From Planctomycetota bacterium (GTDB taxonomy: Bacteria > Planctomycetota > UBA8742 > UBA2392), in contig JADZFR010000050.1 in assembly GCA_020849795.1 (NCBI GenBank), positions 1-64,000 of the forward strand: a stretch of 64,000 nt of DNA. Reading direction: 5' to 3'. Within the stretch, counting starts at the first letter, position 1. Each line of letters begins with the position of its first letter. Under the pieces are notes generated by a model. The model was not told the DNA's origin. It saw nothing but the letters and a program-made list of their open reading frames with translations, and made no database searches. Positions 7,500 through 16,168 of this stretch are shown here, piece by piece. The position numbers were made by a program, and so were the translations under genes.

Positions 7500-8660
7500 A
7501 TGGCATCGCTGTACCTCCACATTCCGTTCTGCGTGCGCAAGTGCGAATACTGTGACTTCGTCAGCGGCGTCGCCGGCGAAGCCGAGATTGACCGCTACCT
7601 GCGCGCCCTGGACCGTGAACTGGAGTTGCGCTTTCCGGGCGGGTTGGCGCCCGACACGGTCTTCATCGGCGGCGGCACGCCCACGCGCCTCAGCGCCACG
7701 CAGTGGCTGACGCTTGGGGGTATTCTGCGGCGGCGGCTTGACTTGTCGCGCTGCGCCGAGTTCACGAGCGAGATCAACCCCGGCACCCTGACACCCGAAA
7801 AGGCTGATGCCCTGCGCGCCGCGGGCGTCGACCGTGCCAGCTTCGGCGTACAGAGTTTCCACACCCGCTACTTGCAGGGGCTCGGCCGCGCCTACGAAGC
7901 CGGCACCGCAACCGCCGCCGTGCAGATGGCGCGCAACGCCGGCATTGCCCGCGTGAGCATGGACCTGATGTTCGCGCTGCCGGGCCAGACGCCGGCCGAA
8001 TTGCGCGAGGATGTGGATGCCGCGCTTGCGCACGACACCGAGCACCTGAGCCTGTACGCGCTGACCTATGAGGACGACACGCCATTGACGCGTCAATTAC
8101 AGTCCGGCGCTGTCACCCCGTGCCCCGAAGAGCTTGAGCGCGAGATGTTCGGGCTGGTCGGCGACATGCTGGCTGCGCGCGGGCTGCCGCGCTACGAGGT
8201 CAGCAACTTCGCGCGCGCGGGCGCAGCGTGTCGCCACAACCTTGTATACTGGACGCTGGGTGAGTGGCACGGCGTTGGCGCTGCCGCCCATGGGCTGATT
8301 GGCGGACAGGTGCACCGCAACCCGCCGGACTGGAAAGTCTACTGCGACGCGATCGAAGCCGGGCGTTTGGCACTGCAAACCGAGGCCGCAATGCCGCGCT
8401 TTGAGCGCGCCGAGACACTGCTGCTGATGGGCCTGAGGCTGACGCAGGGCGTTGAGTTGCGGCGCTTTCGCAACCTCGCGGGCGAGGGTTTTCACACGCT
8501 GTGTGCAGCACCCGCGGCAAGGCTGATCGAGCAGGGCCTGCTGGAACTGAATCAGACCCACGTGCGCTGTACCAACGAAGGCCTGTTCGTGCTGGATGAG
8601 ATCATCGTGCAACTCGCGGCAGGCATGAAGGCGATGCCGGGAACAGTGAATGACCAGTAA
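7500..8660 (+). CDS. hemW: HemW-like radical SAM heme chaperone
   Basis: A 386-residue protein. The N terminus MASLYLHIPFCVRKCEYCDF carries the CxxxCxxC cluster motif of radical SAM enzymes within the HemN/HemW signature. GGGTPT, SEINPGTL, the GVQSF strand and a HemN C-terminal domain follow. The start at the N terminus of the core, without the long extension typical of HemN, and the CDF sequence after the cluster favour HemW (heme delivery) over a true coproporphyrinogen dehydrogenase. The ATG at 7500 is chosen over upstream in-frame codons, which lie inside the divergent lspA. The gene overlaps the next by 11 bases. Confidence 0.88.
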   Translation: MASLYLHIPFCVRKCEYCDFVSGVAGEAEIDRYLRALDRELELRFPGGLAPDTVFIGGGTPTRLSATQWLTLGGILRRRLDLSRCAEFTSEINPGTLTPEKADALRAAGVDRASFGVQSFHTRYLQGLGRAYEAGTATAAVQMARNAGIARVSMDLMFALPGQTPAELREDVDAALAHDTEHLSLYALTYEDDTPLTRQLQSGAVTPCPEELEREMFGLVGDMLAARGLPRYEVSNFARAGAACRHNLVYWTLGEWHGVGAAAHGLIGGQVHRNPPDWKVYCDAIEAGRLALQTEAAMPRFERAETLLLMGLRLTQGVELRRFRNLAGEGFHTLCAAPAARLIEQGLLELNQTHVRCTNEGLFVLDEIIVQLAAGMKAMPGTVNDQ

Positions 8661-9726
8661 CCAGTTATCCGTTGCCAATCCAACAGGCCCTTTGCGGCGC
8701 ATTGGGCCTTGGTTGCTGGTTGTTGGATGTTTGCTGTTTCTCTTCGGGTGCAGCACCGCGCCGCGCAGCGTCGTTCCGCTGCCGGGCGACGACGGTGAAC
8801 TCACGGGCCTCGAGAAAGCACAACTCGCCGTGGTGGCGCTGGTCGTTGAGCAGGGCACCAGCGGCGACAGCTACGGCGCGGGCGTGGTGTTCGACACCAA
8901 GGGCCACATCCTGACCGTGCACCACGTGATCGACGGCGCCACGCGCATTCTTGTGCTGCTGTCGGGCGGCTACACCGTGCGGGCCGACGTCGTCGCGGTT
9001 GACCCGGTGTTCGACTTCGCCATTCTGCGCGCCGAGCTGTTTTTGCCCGAGCGCATGCGCCCCGCGGACCTGGCCACAGAGTTGCCCCGCCCCGGCGACA
9101 CAGTCTGGAACCTGGGCAACCCGTTTGGCACGTCGCGCTTCGGCGGCGAGCCCAGCGTGGGCCGCGGCGTGATCAGCGCCCTGCACCGCAGCTACCTGAA
9201 TGAAGAAACCGGCCGCCTTTACCTTGACGGCATCCAGCACGACGCGCCCACCAACCCCGGCAACAGCGGCGGCGGCATCTTCAATGAACGCGGCGAACTG
9301 CTGGGCCTGAACGCGTTGATCACCACCATGCGCGAAACGCCCGGCGACTCCGGCGTCGCGTTTGCATTGCCCGCGCCCGTGATTCGCAAGGTGGCGGAAC
9401 GCCTGCTGCGCGGCGAAACCGTGACCCACGGCTGGCTCGGCGCCGAGCGCTACAAGCAAGCGGCCGAGATCTTCCCGCAGGGCCACGGTCGCCTGCGCGC
9501 CGTGTTCGGGCCGCTTGCGCAGGGCGGACCCGCCAGCGCGGCTGGGTTCATGCCCGGCGATGTGATTATCAAGGTCGGCGGCCACGAAGTGTTTGGCCTG
9601 CACGAGATCCTGAGCCTCGAAGATTCGCTGATTCCGGGCCAGCCGGTCAAGCTGACGATCAACCGCGCGGGCCGCGAGTTCGACCTCGACCTGGTCGTCG
9701 GCGCGCGCCCGTGGCCGTGGGGATAA
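8650..9726 (+). CDS. Lipoprotein HtrA/DegP-like serine protease with PDZ domain
   Basis: A 358-residue predicted lipoprotein: basic N region, hydrophobic segment (WLLVVGCLLFLFGC) and a lipobox Cys near residue 34. The S1C protease domain has the catalytic triad His in LTVHHVIDG, Asp in FDFAIL and Ser in PTNPGNSGGGIFN. One PDZ domain follows (about 250-350; GGPASAAGFMPGDVIIKVGG). Such proteases degrade or refold damaged envelope proteins. The gene overlaps hemW by 11 bases, so co-translation is likely. The first 20 codons include a degenerate heptad pattern (AGTAACC, AGTTATC), so the true start could be slightly downstream, although the signal peptide must stay intact. Its stop is adjacent to that of the convergent cyclase gene. 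Confidence 0.88.
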   Translation: MTSNQLSVANPTGPLRRIGPWLLVVGCLLFLFGCSTAPRSVVPLPGDDGELTGLEKAQLAVVALVVEQGTSGDSYGAGVVFDTKGHILTVHHVIDGATRILVLLSGGYTVRADVVAVDPVFDFAILRAELFLPERMRPADLATELPRPGDTVWNLGNPFGTSRFGGEPSVGRGVISALHRSYLNEETGRLYLDGIQHDAPTNPGNSGGGIFNERGELLGLNALITTMRETPGDSGVAFALPAPVIRKVAERLLRGETVTHGWLGAERYKQAAEIFPQGHGRLRAVFGPLAQGGPASAAGFMPGDVIIKVGGHEVFGLHEILSLEDSLIPGQPVKLTINRAGREFDLDLVVGARPWPWG

Positions 9727-9727
9727 G

Positions 9728-11509
9728 CTACCCCAGCGGCTTCATCGGGTCGGCAGTGATTTCGTGGCGCGACTGCTTTTTGGTGAAGCCCTTCAGGTTC
9801 ACTTCGGTTTTGCCCTCTTTCAGGCCCGTCGCCGCCGCCGTTTCGCCGCTGACCACCACGCATCCGGGGTTGCCCGTGGCTTGCAGGCGGGCGGCCAGGT
9901 TCACGCTGGCGCCGATGCACAGGTACTCGAGCTTGTGCTGGGTGCCGAGCAACCCGACCAACACATCGCCGCTGGCCACACCGGCGCGGATGCGCATCCC
10001 CCACTCTTCGCCAAAGCCGCGGGTGCGAACCAGGTTCACGCGCTCGATGCGCGCCACCAGCGAGCGCGAAAAGTCCAGGGCGCGCTGCTCGTGGTTTGGC
10101 CCGCTGCACATGGCCACCAGCCCGTCGCCGTGGTGCTGCAGCGGCTGCACCGAGAAGCGGCTGAACAGCGGCACAGCTAATTCATACACGCTGCCGACGG
10201 TGTCGAGAATCTCTTCGGGCGGCAGCGAGTTAAACCGGTCGGTGAAGCTGACGAGGTCGCAGAAGATGCTGGTGATGTTTTCCTTTCGCGGCGCGAAGTC
10301 CTTGTCGCTGCTGTCGCCCAGAAAGCGCTCCAGAATACGCTTCTGGAACTCGTCGGGAGCGGCTTCGCGGTACGCGCGGTCCACGCGGGCCACCATCAGC
10401 GGGTTGTTCAGCTCCATGGCCACTTGCAGCGCCAGGTCAAGCTGCTCGATGCATCGCTTCACGTCGGTTTTGGCCAGTTGCTCAGCCACGTGCAGCCGTG
10501 TCAGCACTTCGGCTTCCAGCGGCACGCCCGCGTGATGGAACAGCTTTTCCATGTCGCCAAGCCAGTTGGTGCTGGTGCGCATGGCGGTGCTTGCGCTTGG
10601 GTCGCCGCCTGCAATGCGCCTGCGCCAGTACTCGAGCAACGCCTTGTCCTGCGGTTCTTTCAGCGTCTCGGCAGCTAGGCCCAGCCAGCGGCCGGCGTTG
10701 CGGGTGTGCACGCGGGCCAGGATCAGCGCGCAGAAGCCGGCGAGATAATGCTTGCTGTCGCCCAGTTCGTGCAGCTCGGCTTCGAGTTGTTCAGCCTCGA
10801 CCTCGGCTTCCTTGAGATGCACCAGCTCAAGCAGACCCTGCACCAAGTAGCTGCGGATGCGAATGCGGGTGAGCAGCGGCAGCTCGGGCAGTTTGAGCGT
10901 GCGGCGCGCGAACTCAACGGCGCCGGCGCTGTTGCCAAGGTTGAACTCAAGCTGCACCAGGTTGCCCAGCGTGATGGCCTGGCCGACCACGTCGTTACGC
11001 GCGGCCTTGAGCGCGGCGACGCGAACAAATGTGCGGCGCGCCTCGCGCCATGCTGATTGCCACATCAATGCCTGGCCCAGCGAATCCAGAATCCAGTCGC
11101 GCGAGGGCGAGTCGTCGATCATCGAAAGCGCCACGTATAGCGCGGCCTCAGCTTCAAGGTGCTTGCGCGCCCGAATGCGGATGACGCCCAGCGTGTGCAG
11201 CGCGCGGGCCGCGGTGGCGCTGTCGGAATCAAGCAGACGCGAAGCCAGCGCCTCGCAGCGGTCTTCGAGCGCGTCAAGGTCGACCATGCCGCCGCGGCGC
11301 AGTTCAAGACGCGTGGCGATCAGTTCGCGAACGGAGTGCCAGGGCGCTTCAAGGGTTGCCGGCAGCCTGGCAAGAAGCTGCCCGGCGCGATCCACGTCAA
11401 ACGAATCCAGGGCCAGCTGCGCGCGGGCCAGAAGCAAAGCCGGGCCTTCCCCAAACCGACCATCGTTGGATTCACAAGAGAACCACCACTGGGCTATCGA
11501 GCCGGCCAT
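9728..11509 (-). CDS. TPR-class III adenylate/guanylate cyclase-like protein
   Basis: A 593-residue protein. Residues 1-390 are helical TPR-like repeats. Residues about 400-575 are a class III cyclase catalytic domain. The two metal-binding Asp residues are present (SIFCDLVSFTDRF and HHGDGLVAM), as are the Asn and Arg that stabilise the transition state (VNLAARLQ). The purine-selecting Lys that usually precedes GD is replaced (LQHHGD), and the usual Asp/Thr before the Gly-x-x-Val-Asn motif is Cys (EYLCIGASVN). Nucleotide choice is therefore uncertain and activity may be low or altered. There is no membrane segment, so it is cytosolic. TAATCT six bases before the ATG suggests a leaderless message. 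Confidence 0.82.
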   Translation of the reverse strand: MAGSIAQWWFSCESNDGRFGEGPALLLARAQLALDSFDVDRAGQLLARLPATLEAPWHSVRELIATRLELRRGGMVDLDALEDRCEALASRLLDSDSATAARALHTLGVIRIRARKHLEAEAALYVALSMIDDSPSRDWILDSLGQALMWQSAWREARRTFVRVAALKAARNDVVGQAITLGNLVQLEFNLGNSAGAVEFARRTLKLPELPLLTRIRIRSYLVQGLLELVHLKEAEVEAEQLEAELHELGDSKHYLAGFCALILARVHTRNAGRWLGLAAETLKEPQDKALLEYWRRRIAGGDPSASTAMRTSTNWLGDMEKLFHHAGVPLEAEVLTRLHVAEQLAKTDVKRCIEQLDLALQVAMELNNPLMVARVDRAYREAAPDEFQKRILERFLGDSSDKDFAPRKENITSIFCDLVSFTDRFNSLPPEEILDTVGSVYELAVPLFSRFSVQPLQHHGDGLVAMCSGPNHEQRALDFSRSLVARIERVNLVRTRGFGEEWGMRIRAGVASGDVLVGLLGTQHKLEYLCIGASVNLAARLQATGNPGCVVVSGETAAATGLKEGKTEVNLKGFTKKQSRHEITADPMKPLG

Positions 11510-11515
11510 TCGTGA

Positions 11516-11521
11516 AGATTA
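11516..11521 (-). promoter_or_regulatory. -10 element of the TPR-cyclase gene (leaderless type)
   Basis: TAATCT on the minus strand is six bases (TCACGA) before the ATG at 11509. Confidence 0.4.
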
Positions 11522-12017
11522 GCACCGCACAGGCTGGAATGGCACTGCCTCGCCGCGTGGGCCAACATTCCGGTGGGCCCTCGGCGAAACCCAATGGCTC
11601 GCGCAGTCGTACTCTTGTGGCAACCAGGCTCACCTTGTCGGCAACGTAATGTCAGTGGCCTTTGCGTCCTCGACCTGAACGATCGCTTGCCAGTCTTCCC
11701 CCTCGATCACATACGGCACGCCACTCCCGTTCTCAAAACTCACGACGAAAAAGCGAACAGCCGGAAGATCGATTGCCCGGCATTGCACACTTGTCTTGCG
11801 GTCGGTGGCAACGGACCGCAATCGACCGATCGAGCGGTGGCCAAGCCTCAATCGTCGCATTCCCGATGCGCGATAAACTTCGCCCCCGCCCTCCAATCGG
11901 CAATGGCAAATGCGCAATACTGTTTCTGGCGCGTGCGGCGTGCTCTATCTTGACTTCCGTATCGTACGGCCCCCTGAACGCACGCCCGCCATAGACATCC
12001 ACCACCCGGAGTCTTCC
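11522..12017. other. Intergenic stretch with a hairpin and a doubtful small ORF
   Basis: About 500 bases between the cyclase and the first toroid gene. It contains a perfect 8-base inverted repeat (TTGCGGTC 11796-11803 with GACCGCAA 11814-11821, 10-base loop) next to the near-palindrome TCGACCGATCGA. The only candidate gene is the 95-codon minus-strand frame listed separately. The final 30 bases hold the ribosome site of the next gene. Nothing else is recognisable. Confidence 0.5.
11630..11917 (-). CDS. Possible small protein of unknown function
   Basis: A 95-codon frame. Its second half (LPAVRFFVVSFENGSG and VPYVIEGEDWQAIVQVEDA) looks like beta-strand protein sequence, but the first half is Arg- and Cys-rich and looks like random high-GC translation. 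No ribosome site or promoter decides a start. It may be the remnant of an older gene or a real short protein starting nearer residue 50. No family is recognised. Confidence 0.25.
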   Translation of the reverse strand: MRICHCRLEGGGEVYRASGMRRLRLGHRSIGRLRSVATDRKTSVQCRAIDLPAVRFFVVSFENGSGVPYVIEGEDWQAIVQVEDAKATDITLPTR

Positions 12018-12509
12018 ATGAACACCATGCTGCGATTCGTTCTGTGCCTGCTGCCCGTTGCCATGCTTGCGCCCGCGCCGGTCAGCCTTGCCAACGACAA
12101 AGACAGCGCACGGCCCCAACTAACGGAAGAGTCAGACCAGCCGCCCGTTCATCAATTCAGCGACGCAGAGCTCAGCGCAGCCCGCGAAACCCTGGCCGCC
12201 CTGACACCAGAACAACGCGCGCTGCTGAACCACATGCGCTATCTGCTGCAGCCACAGTATGAAGAAGAGCTGATGGCAGGCCGGGCCTTCGCCCCTTGCC
12301 CGCTGGCGCCGTTTGAGCAGCCCGGCGCTGTGCTGGAAAGCGCTGACGTGCTGCGCTTGTGGGCGGTGCTCGCATCAGGCATGCCGATTACGGACTCGAC
12401 CCGGGCATGGCTTCAATTGTTCGTGCAAACGCCCATACCCGCCGCCAGCGAGAGCATCAGCGAGATTGGCCTGCACATGGCTGTGCGCACACGGATTGCG
12501 GCGGGCTGA
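12018..12509 (+). CDS. Exported squalene-cyclase-like protein, N-terminal part (before a frame change)
   Basis: This 163-codon frame starts at ATG 12018 after a GGAG ribosome site. It opens with a signal peptide (NTMLRFVLCLLPVAMLAPAPVSLA), so the product is exported. A helical region follows (SAARETLAALTPEQRALLNHMRYLLQP and ADVLRLWAVLASGMPITDSTRAWLQLF). It stops at TGA 12507-12509. The next frame resumes at once with compatible helical sequence that has no signal peptide or ribosome site of its own. I therefore read the two as one gene split by a +1 frame change near 12490-12510. That could be a sequencing or assembly error, a real mutation, programmed frameshifting, or stop-restart at the TTG 12511. 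Confidence 0.65.
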   Translation: MNTMLRFVLCLLPVAMLAPAPVSLANDKDSARPQLTEESDQPPVHQFSDAELSAARETLAALTPEQRALLNHMRYLLQPQYEEELMAGRAFAPCPLAPFEQPGAVLESADVLRLWAVLASGMPITDSTRAWLQLFVQTPIPAASESISEIGLHMAVRTRIAAG

Positions 12510-12510
12510 G

Positions 12511-14544
12511 TTGGGACTTGCTGACAAGCTGACCAAGCGCGCCAAAGATCTGCTCGACGCCGCCCAGGATGCCAAGCGCGTCACAGCCAAGAATTCGCCA
12601 CTGATCGAGGGAAAGGTCATCGACCCCGAATGGTTTGCCAGCCAGCTGTGGCGCAGCTCGATCTACCGCTTTGCGCTGGAGATGAATCTGAAAGTCCAGG
12701 CACCGGCCTGGGAGAATGCGCTGCGCAACCTTTTGTCGGCCGGCGACAAAACGAACGGCTGGACAAGCAAATCCCGCGACAACAGTGAGGCGGAAGACCT
12801 TGACGCCAACCTTTTCTCCATCGCCGCACTCAGCCTTGCGGCGACTGCGCCTGAGGGAGTGCTGAACAAGGGGATCGTCCGCAACATTGAGCAACGGCTG
12901 CAGGACGTACCTGGCGTGCTGAAGCGGCTGGGCCGTGACTATGCGGGCGACGTGCAAGCGGGTACTCGTCTGGCGATGATGCTGAGCTTTGCGCCTGATC
13001 TGGCGCCCGAGGGTTCTACCGCAGAGACATGGCGCAAGTCGGTTGTGAAGCTTGCCACCGAGCAAGACCCGAGCGGCATGGTGCTTGATGGCGGCGACGG
13101 CGGGCGTGAACTTGGTCTGCCGAACGGCCGACGCTACCTGACGGTGAACGAAACCGCGCTGCAATGCGTCGCGCTGAGCGGCGGATTGACCGGCACCCAT
13201 GCACCGCTGGCGGACATGAGCCTCGCCGACATTGGGCGCGCCATGCATGCATGCTCTGTGCTTCATGCCAGCACGCTGCCCGAAGGCGCGCGCCGTACCA
13301 GCAGCGGCTGGGGCAGCGGCAAAGGGCACGAACTGCCCAAGCCCGGCGTCATCGAGAACTTCATGCTTGAGGGCATCGACTTTCTCATCAAGTCGCAGCA
13401 CAAAGATGGCGGTTGGGGTTCGTCGTACACTACGCGCGGCGCACAGCCGCCGGCGTCGTACGATCCCGGCAGCACCGCGTTTGTCGCCATGGCGCTGATG
13501 CGCGCCGGGCACACGCCGTTCAAGGGCAAGCACAAAGACGCAGTGCTGAAAGCAACGGACTACCTCGTGGACGTGGTCGAGAAAGCCACTGAAGATGGTC
13601 CGCGCATCACTGAAGTGACCGGCACGCAGCTTCAGGGCAAGCTGGGCCAGATTGTCGACACCGCCGTGGTCACGCAGTTCCTCGCCCGCGTCCTGCCCAC
13701 GGTCGAGTCGGACCGTAAGCTGCACAAGCGCGTCGAGGCTGCCCTCGATAAGTGCGTCCGAAAAGTCGAGGCGGCCCAGGCTGAAGACGGCGGCTGGATC
13801 ACCGCGGGCTGGGCACCCGTACTGCAGTCGGCAATGTTCAACCAGGCTCTTGAGTTGGCCGAGCTGGCAGGTCGCGAGGTTGACCCCGCGGTCCTGTCGC
13901 GTTCGCGCCATTACCTCAGCCATGACGTTGAACTCGAATCCGGAAAGAAGGGTGCGGCGAGCCGCCCGACATCGGCCGGGGTGGCTTTCTACGCCGGCTC
14001 GTCAGCCATGCGCGCCACCGCAGCCGAGAGCGCCGAGGTCACCCTTGCCGTCGAAAGGGCGATCAAGGACCGCGTGCTGCCGTCGCAGGCCGAGATCAGC
14101 GACAAGAACCTGCGCAAGATCGGCTACAGCGAAGAAGCAGCCGCCGCCAAGGCCAAAGCCCACCGCGCGCATGAAACCATGGTGGCGAAGCTGAAAGATG
14201 AGAACTACCTGAAGGGCTTCGGCAACAACGGCGGCGAAGAGTTCATCTGCTACATGCTGAGCAGCGAGTCGATCGTCATCACCGGCGACGACACCTGGAA
14301 CGACTGGAACAAGAAGATGCGCGACACGTTCGAGAAGATCCAGAACGCAGACGGAAGCTGGAGTGGCCACCACTGCATCAGCAGCCCGTTGCTCTGCACG
14401 GCGGCTGTGCTGCTGTGCCTGACGGCTGACCGCGAGGTCCACGCACTGGTGGAAACCGGCCCATCGACCAGAACCACAAGCAGCAAGAAGGCCGCCAAGA
14501 ACCCTGAGCCGAAATCCGACGGGCCGGTCACCGGCAAGAAGTAA
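12511..14544 (+). CDS. Squalene-cyclase/prenyltransferase-like repeat protein, main part
   Basis: A 677-codon frame, probably the continuation of the preceding one. A TTG at 12511, one base after the upstream stop, is the only nearby start in this frame. The longer extension leftwards is a shadow of the upstream frame. The product has alpha/alpha toroid repeats with QW-like motifs: SQHKDGGWGSSY, AQAEDGGWITAGW and NADGSWSGHH. Between them are helix pairs such as DPGSTAFVAMALMRAGHTPF. The DxDD motif of true squalene-hopene cyclases is not seen, so a cyclase reaction cannot be claimed. The last 400 residues are closely similar to the next gene. The extracytoplasmic location is inferred from the upstream signal peptide. 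Confidence 0.7.
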   Translation: MGLADKLTKRAKDLLDAAQDAKRVTAKNSPLIEGKVIDPEWFASQLWRSSIYRFALEMNLKVQAPAWENALRNLLSAGDKTNGWTSKSRDNSEAEDLDANLFSIAALSLAATAPEGVLNKGIVRNIEQRLQDVPGVLKRLGRDYAGDVQAGTRLAMMLSFAPDLAPEGSTAETWRKSVVKLATEQDPSGMVLDGGDGGRELGLPNGRRYLTVNETALQCVALSGGLTGTHAPLADMSLADIGRAMHACSVLHASTLPEGARRTSSGWGSGKGHELPKPGVIENFMLEGIDFLIKSQHKDGGWGSSYTTRGAQPPASYDPGSTAFVAMALMRAGHTPFKGKHKDAVLKATDYLVDVVEKATEDGPRITEVTGTQLQGKLGQIVDTAVVTQFLARVLPTVESDRKLHKRVEAALDKCVRKVEAAQAEDGGWITAGWAPVLQSAMFNQALELAELAGREVDPAVLSRSRHYLSHDVELESGKKGAASRPTSAGVAFYAGSSAMRATAAESAEVTLAVERAIKDRVLPSQAEISDKNLRKIGYSEEAAAAKAKAHRAHETMVAKLKDENYLKGFGNNGGEEFICYMLSSESIVITGDDTWNDWNKKMRDTFEKIQNADGSWSGHHCISSPLLCTAAVLLCLTADREVHALVETGPSTRTTSSKKAAKNPEPKSDGPVTGKK

Positions 14545-14572
14545 GACGCGCGGAACCGAGAGATTCTGAACA

Positions 14573-14601
14573 CCGGCGCCCGGCCAAATGCCGGGCGCTG
14601 G
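14573..14601 (+). terminator. Hairpin terminator after the first toroid gene
   Basis: A 12-base stem with one G-T pair (CCGGCGCCCGGC with GCCGGGCGCTGG) and loop CAAAT, followed by a short T-containing stretch (TCATTTCC). It lies 28 bases after the stop. Confidence 0.6.
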
Positions 14602-14737
14602 TCATTTCCGGGCGCCGTGCGCGTGCAGGTTCCTGTGTAAAGCCGCTGTAACAAATCCAGAACTCGGGAACCCACTTCGCCTGCCTGTCGTACTTAGGGG
14701 GTAGAGGTACGTCCCTGGCCCCCATACGAGAACGCCC

Positions 14738-16102
14738 ATGAAACCCAATTCACGATCCATGCTCCTGGTCGGCGCCGCGTTTGCCGGCGTCATGCTGTCC
14801 GCCTGTGTCAGCCGCACCCAGACGCCGCCGCCTGACGGCTGCAATGGCAAAGACACCACGGTCGAGAAGCCCGTTGAGAACAACGGCAACAGCACGTCCG
14901 GGGAGGGCACCCCGATCAGCCACAAACTGCCTGAACCTGGCCCGATTGATCCGTTCATGATCAAGGGCATCGACTATCTGGTCGCCGCGCAGCATGAAGA
15001 CGGCGGCTGGGGCGGCGGCTCACACGCGGCGCAGGATGTGCGCGACCCGCACGCGGTGAAGACTGACCCGGGCAGCACTTCATTCGCAGCCATGGCGTTG
15101 ATGCGCGCCGGCCACACACCGTTCTCGGGAAAACACAAGGCATCGGTGCTGAAGGCGACGACCTACGTGGTGGGAGCCGTCGAGGCATCCTCTGACAACG
15201 GCCCGCGCATCACCGACATTGAGGGCACGCAGTTGCAATCCAAGCTCGGCCAGATCATCGACACTGCGATGGCCTCTCAGTTCCTGGCACGCGTGCTGCC
15301 CCTGACAGAGCCAGACGCCGCGCTGCAGAAGCGCGTTGAGGCCGCGCTGGACAAGTGCATTCGCAAGATCGAAGCCTCACAGGGCGAAGACGGCGGCTGG
15401 ACCACACAGGGCTGGGCGCCGGTATTGCAGTCTTCGATGAGCAACCAGGCCCTTGAGTTGGCAGAAGTTGCCGGGCGCCCGGTCACGAACGCTGTGCTGG
15501 AGAAGTCGCGCGAGTACCAGCGCAAGGACATCAATGCTGACACCGGCGCAGTCGGGGGCGACAAGGGCCGCACATCGGCCGGGGTCGGTTTCTACGCAGG
15601 CGCCGCCACTCAGCGGGCCACGGCCAAAGACGCCGCCGAAGTCGACGCCAGAGTTGAACAGGCCAAGAAAGACGGCATCGTTGCCGCGGATGCTGACATC
15701 AACGAAGACACGCTGCAAAAGGCCGGCTACAGCGCCGACGAAGCCCAGAGCAAAGCAACCGCATACAAGCAGAACGGCACGCTGCTCAAGCGGCTCGATG
15801 ACGAGAACTATCTTTCCGGCTTCGGCAACAACGGCGGTGAAGAGTTCATCAGCTACATGCTGAGCAGTGAATCGATTGTGATCACCGGCGGCGAATCCTG
15901 GAGCAAGTGGAACGAGAAAATGCACACCATGTTCGAAAAGATCCAGAACGCCGACGGCAGTTGGAGCGGACACCACTGCATCACCAGCCCGGTGATCTGC
16001 ACCGCCGCCTCCATCCTGTGCCTGACGGCAGACCGTGACACGCACGTGCTGCTTGAAACCAGCGCGCTGGTACGGGCCAACAAGGGCAAAGGCGCCAAGT
16101 AA
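14738..16102 (+). CDS. Lipoprotein with squalene-cyclase-like repeats, paralog of the upstream protein
   Basis: A 454-residue predicted lipoprotein (hydrophobic LLVGAAFAGVMLSAC with lipobox Cys). A 50-residue polar linker leads into toroid repeats: AAQHEDGGWGGGSH, SQGEDGGWTTQGW and NADGSWSGHH. It matches the last two thirds of the preceding protein almost end to end. Shared blocks include DPGSTSFAAMALMRAGHTPF, the TQLQSKLGQIIDTA segment, GFGNNGGEEF and YMLSSESIVITG. This is therefore a tandem duplication in which one copy gained a lipoprotein anchor or the other gained extra N-terminal repeats. No catalytic DxDD is seen. A strong terminator follows. Confidence 0.8.
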   Translation: MKPNSRSMLLVGAAFAGVMLSACVSRTQTPPPDGCNGKDTTVEKPVENNGNSTSGEGTPISHKLPEPGPIDPFMIKGIDYLVAAQHEDGGWGGGSHAAQDVRDPHAVKTDPGSTSFAAMALMRAGHTPFSGKHKASVLKATTYVVGAVEASSDNGPRITDIEGTQLQSKLGQIIDTAMASQFLARVLPLTEPDAALQKRVEAALDKCIRKIEASQGEDGGWTTQGWAPVLQSSMSNQALELAEVAGRPVTNAVLEKSREYQRKDINADTGAVGGDKGRTSAGVGFYAGAATQRATAKDAAEVDARVEQAKKDGIVAADADINEDTLQKAGYSADEAQSKATAYKQNGTLLKRLDDENYLSGFGNNGGEEFISYMLSSESIVITGGESWSKWNEKMHTMFEKIQNADGSWSGHHCITSPVICTAASILCLTADRDTHVLLETSALVRANKGKGAK

Positions 16103-16117
16103 CTCGCAGCAAGACAG

Positions 16118-16146
16118 GCGGCCGGCAGGATAGACCTGTCGGCCGC
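16118..16146 (+). terminator. Rho-independent terminator after the second toroid gene
   Basis: A 12-base stem with one G-T pair (GCGGCCGGCAGG with CCTGTCGGCCGC), loop ATAGA, then TTTGCTTTGC. It ends ten bases before the -10 element of the next gene. Confidence 0.8.
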
Positions 16147-16156
16147 TTTGCTTTGC

Positions 16157-16162
16157 TAGAAT
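16157..16162 (+). promoter_or_regulatory. -10 element of the third toroid gene (leaderless type)
   Basis: TAGAAT lies six bases before the ATG at 16169, directly behind the upstream terminator. No ribosome site is present. Confidence 0.45.
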
Positions 16163-16168
16163 CCACAC

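Noticed and set aside
12313-12510. A start for the first toroid protein within the upstream reading frame (around 12313)
   Set aside because: It lies inside the signal-peptide-bearing frame, gives a Cys/Arg/Pro-rich sequence and lacks a ribosome site.
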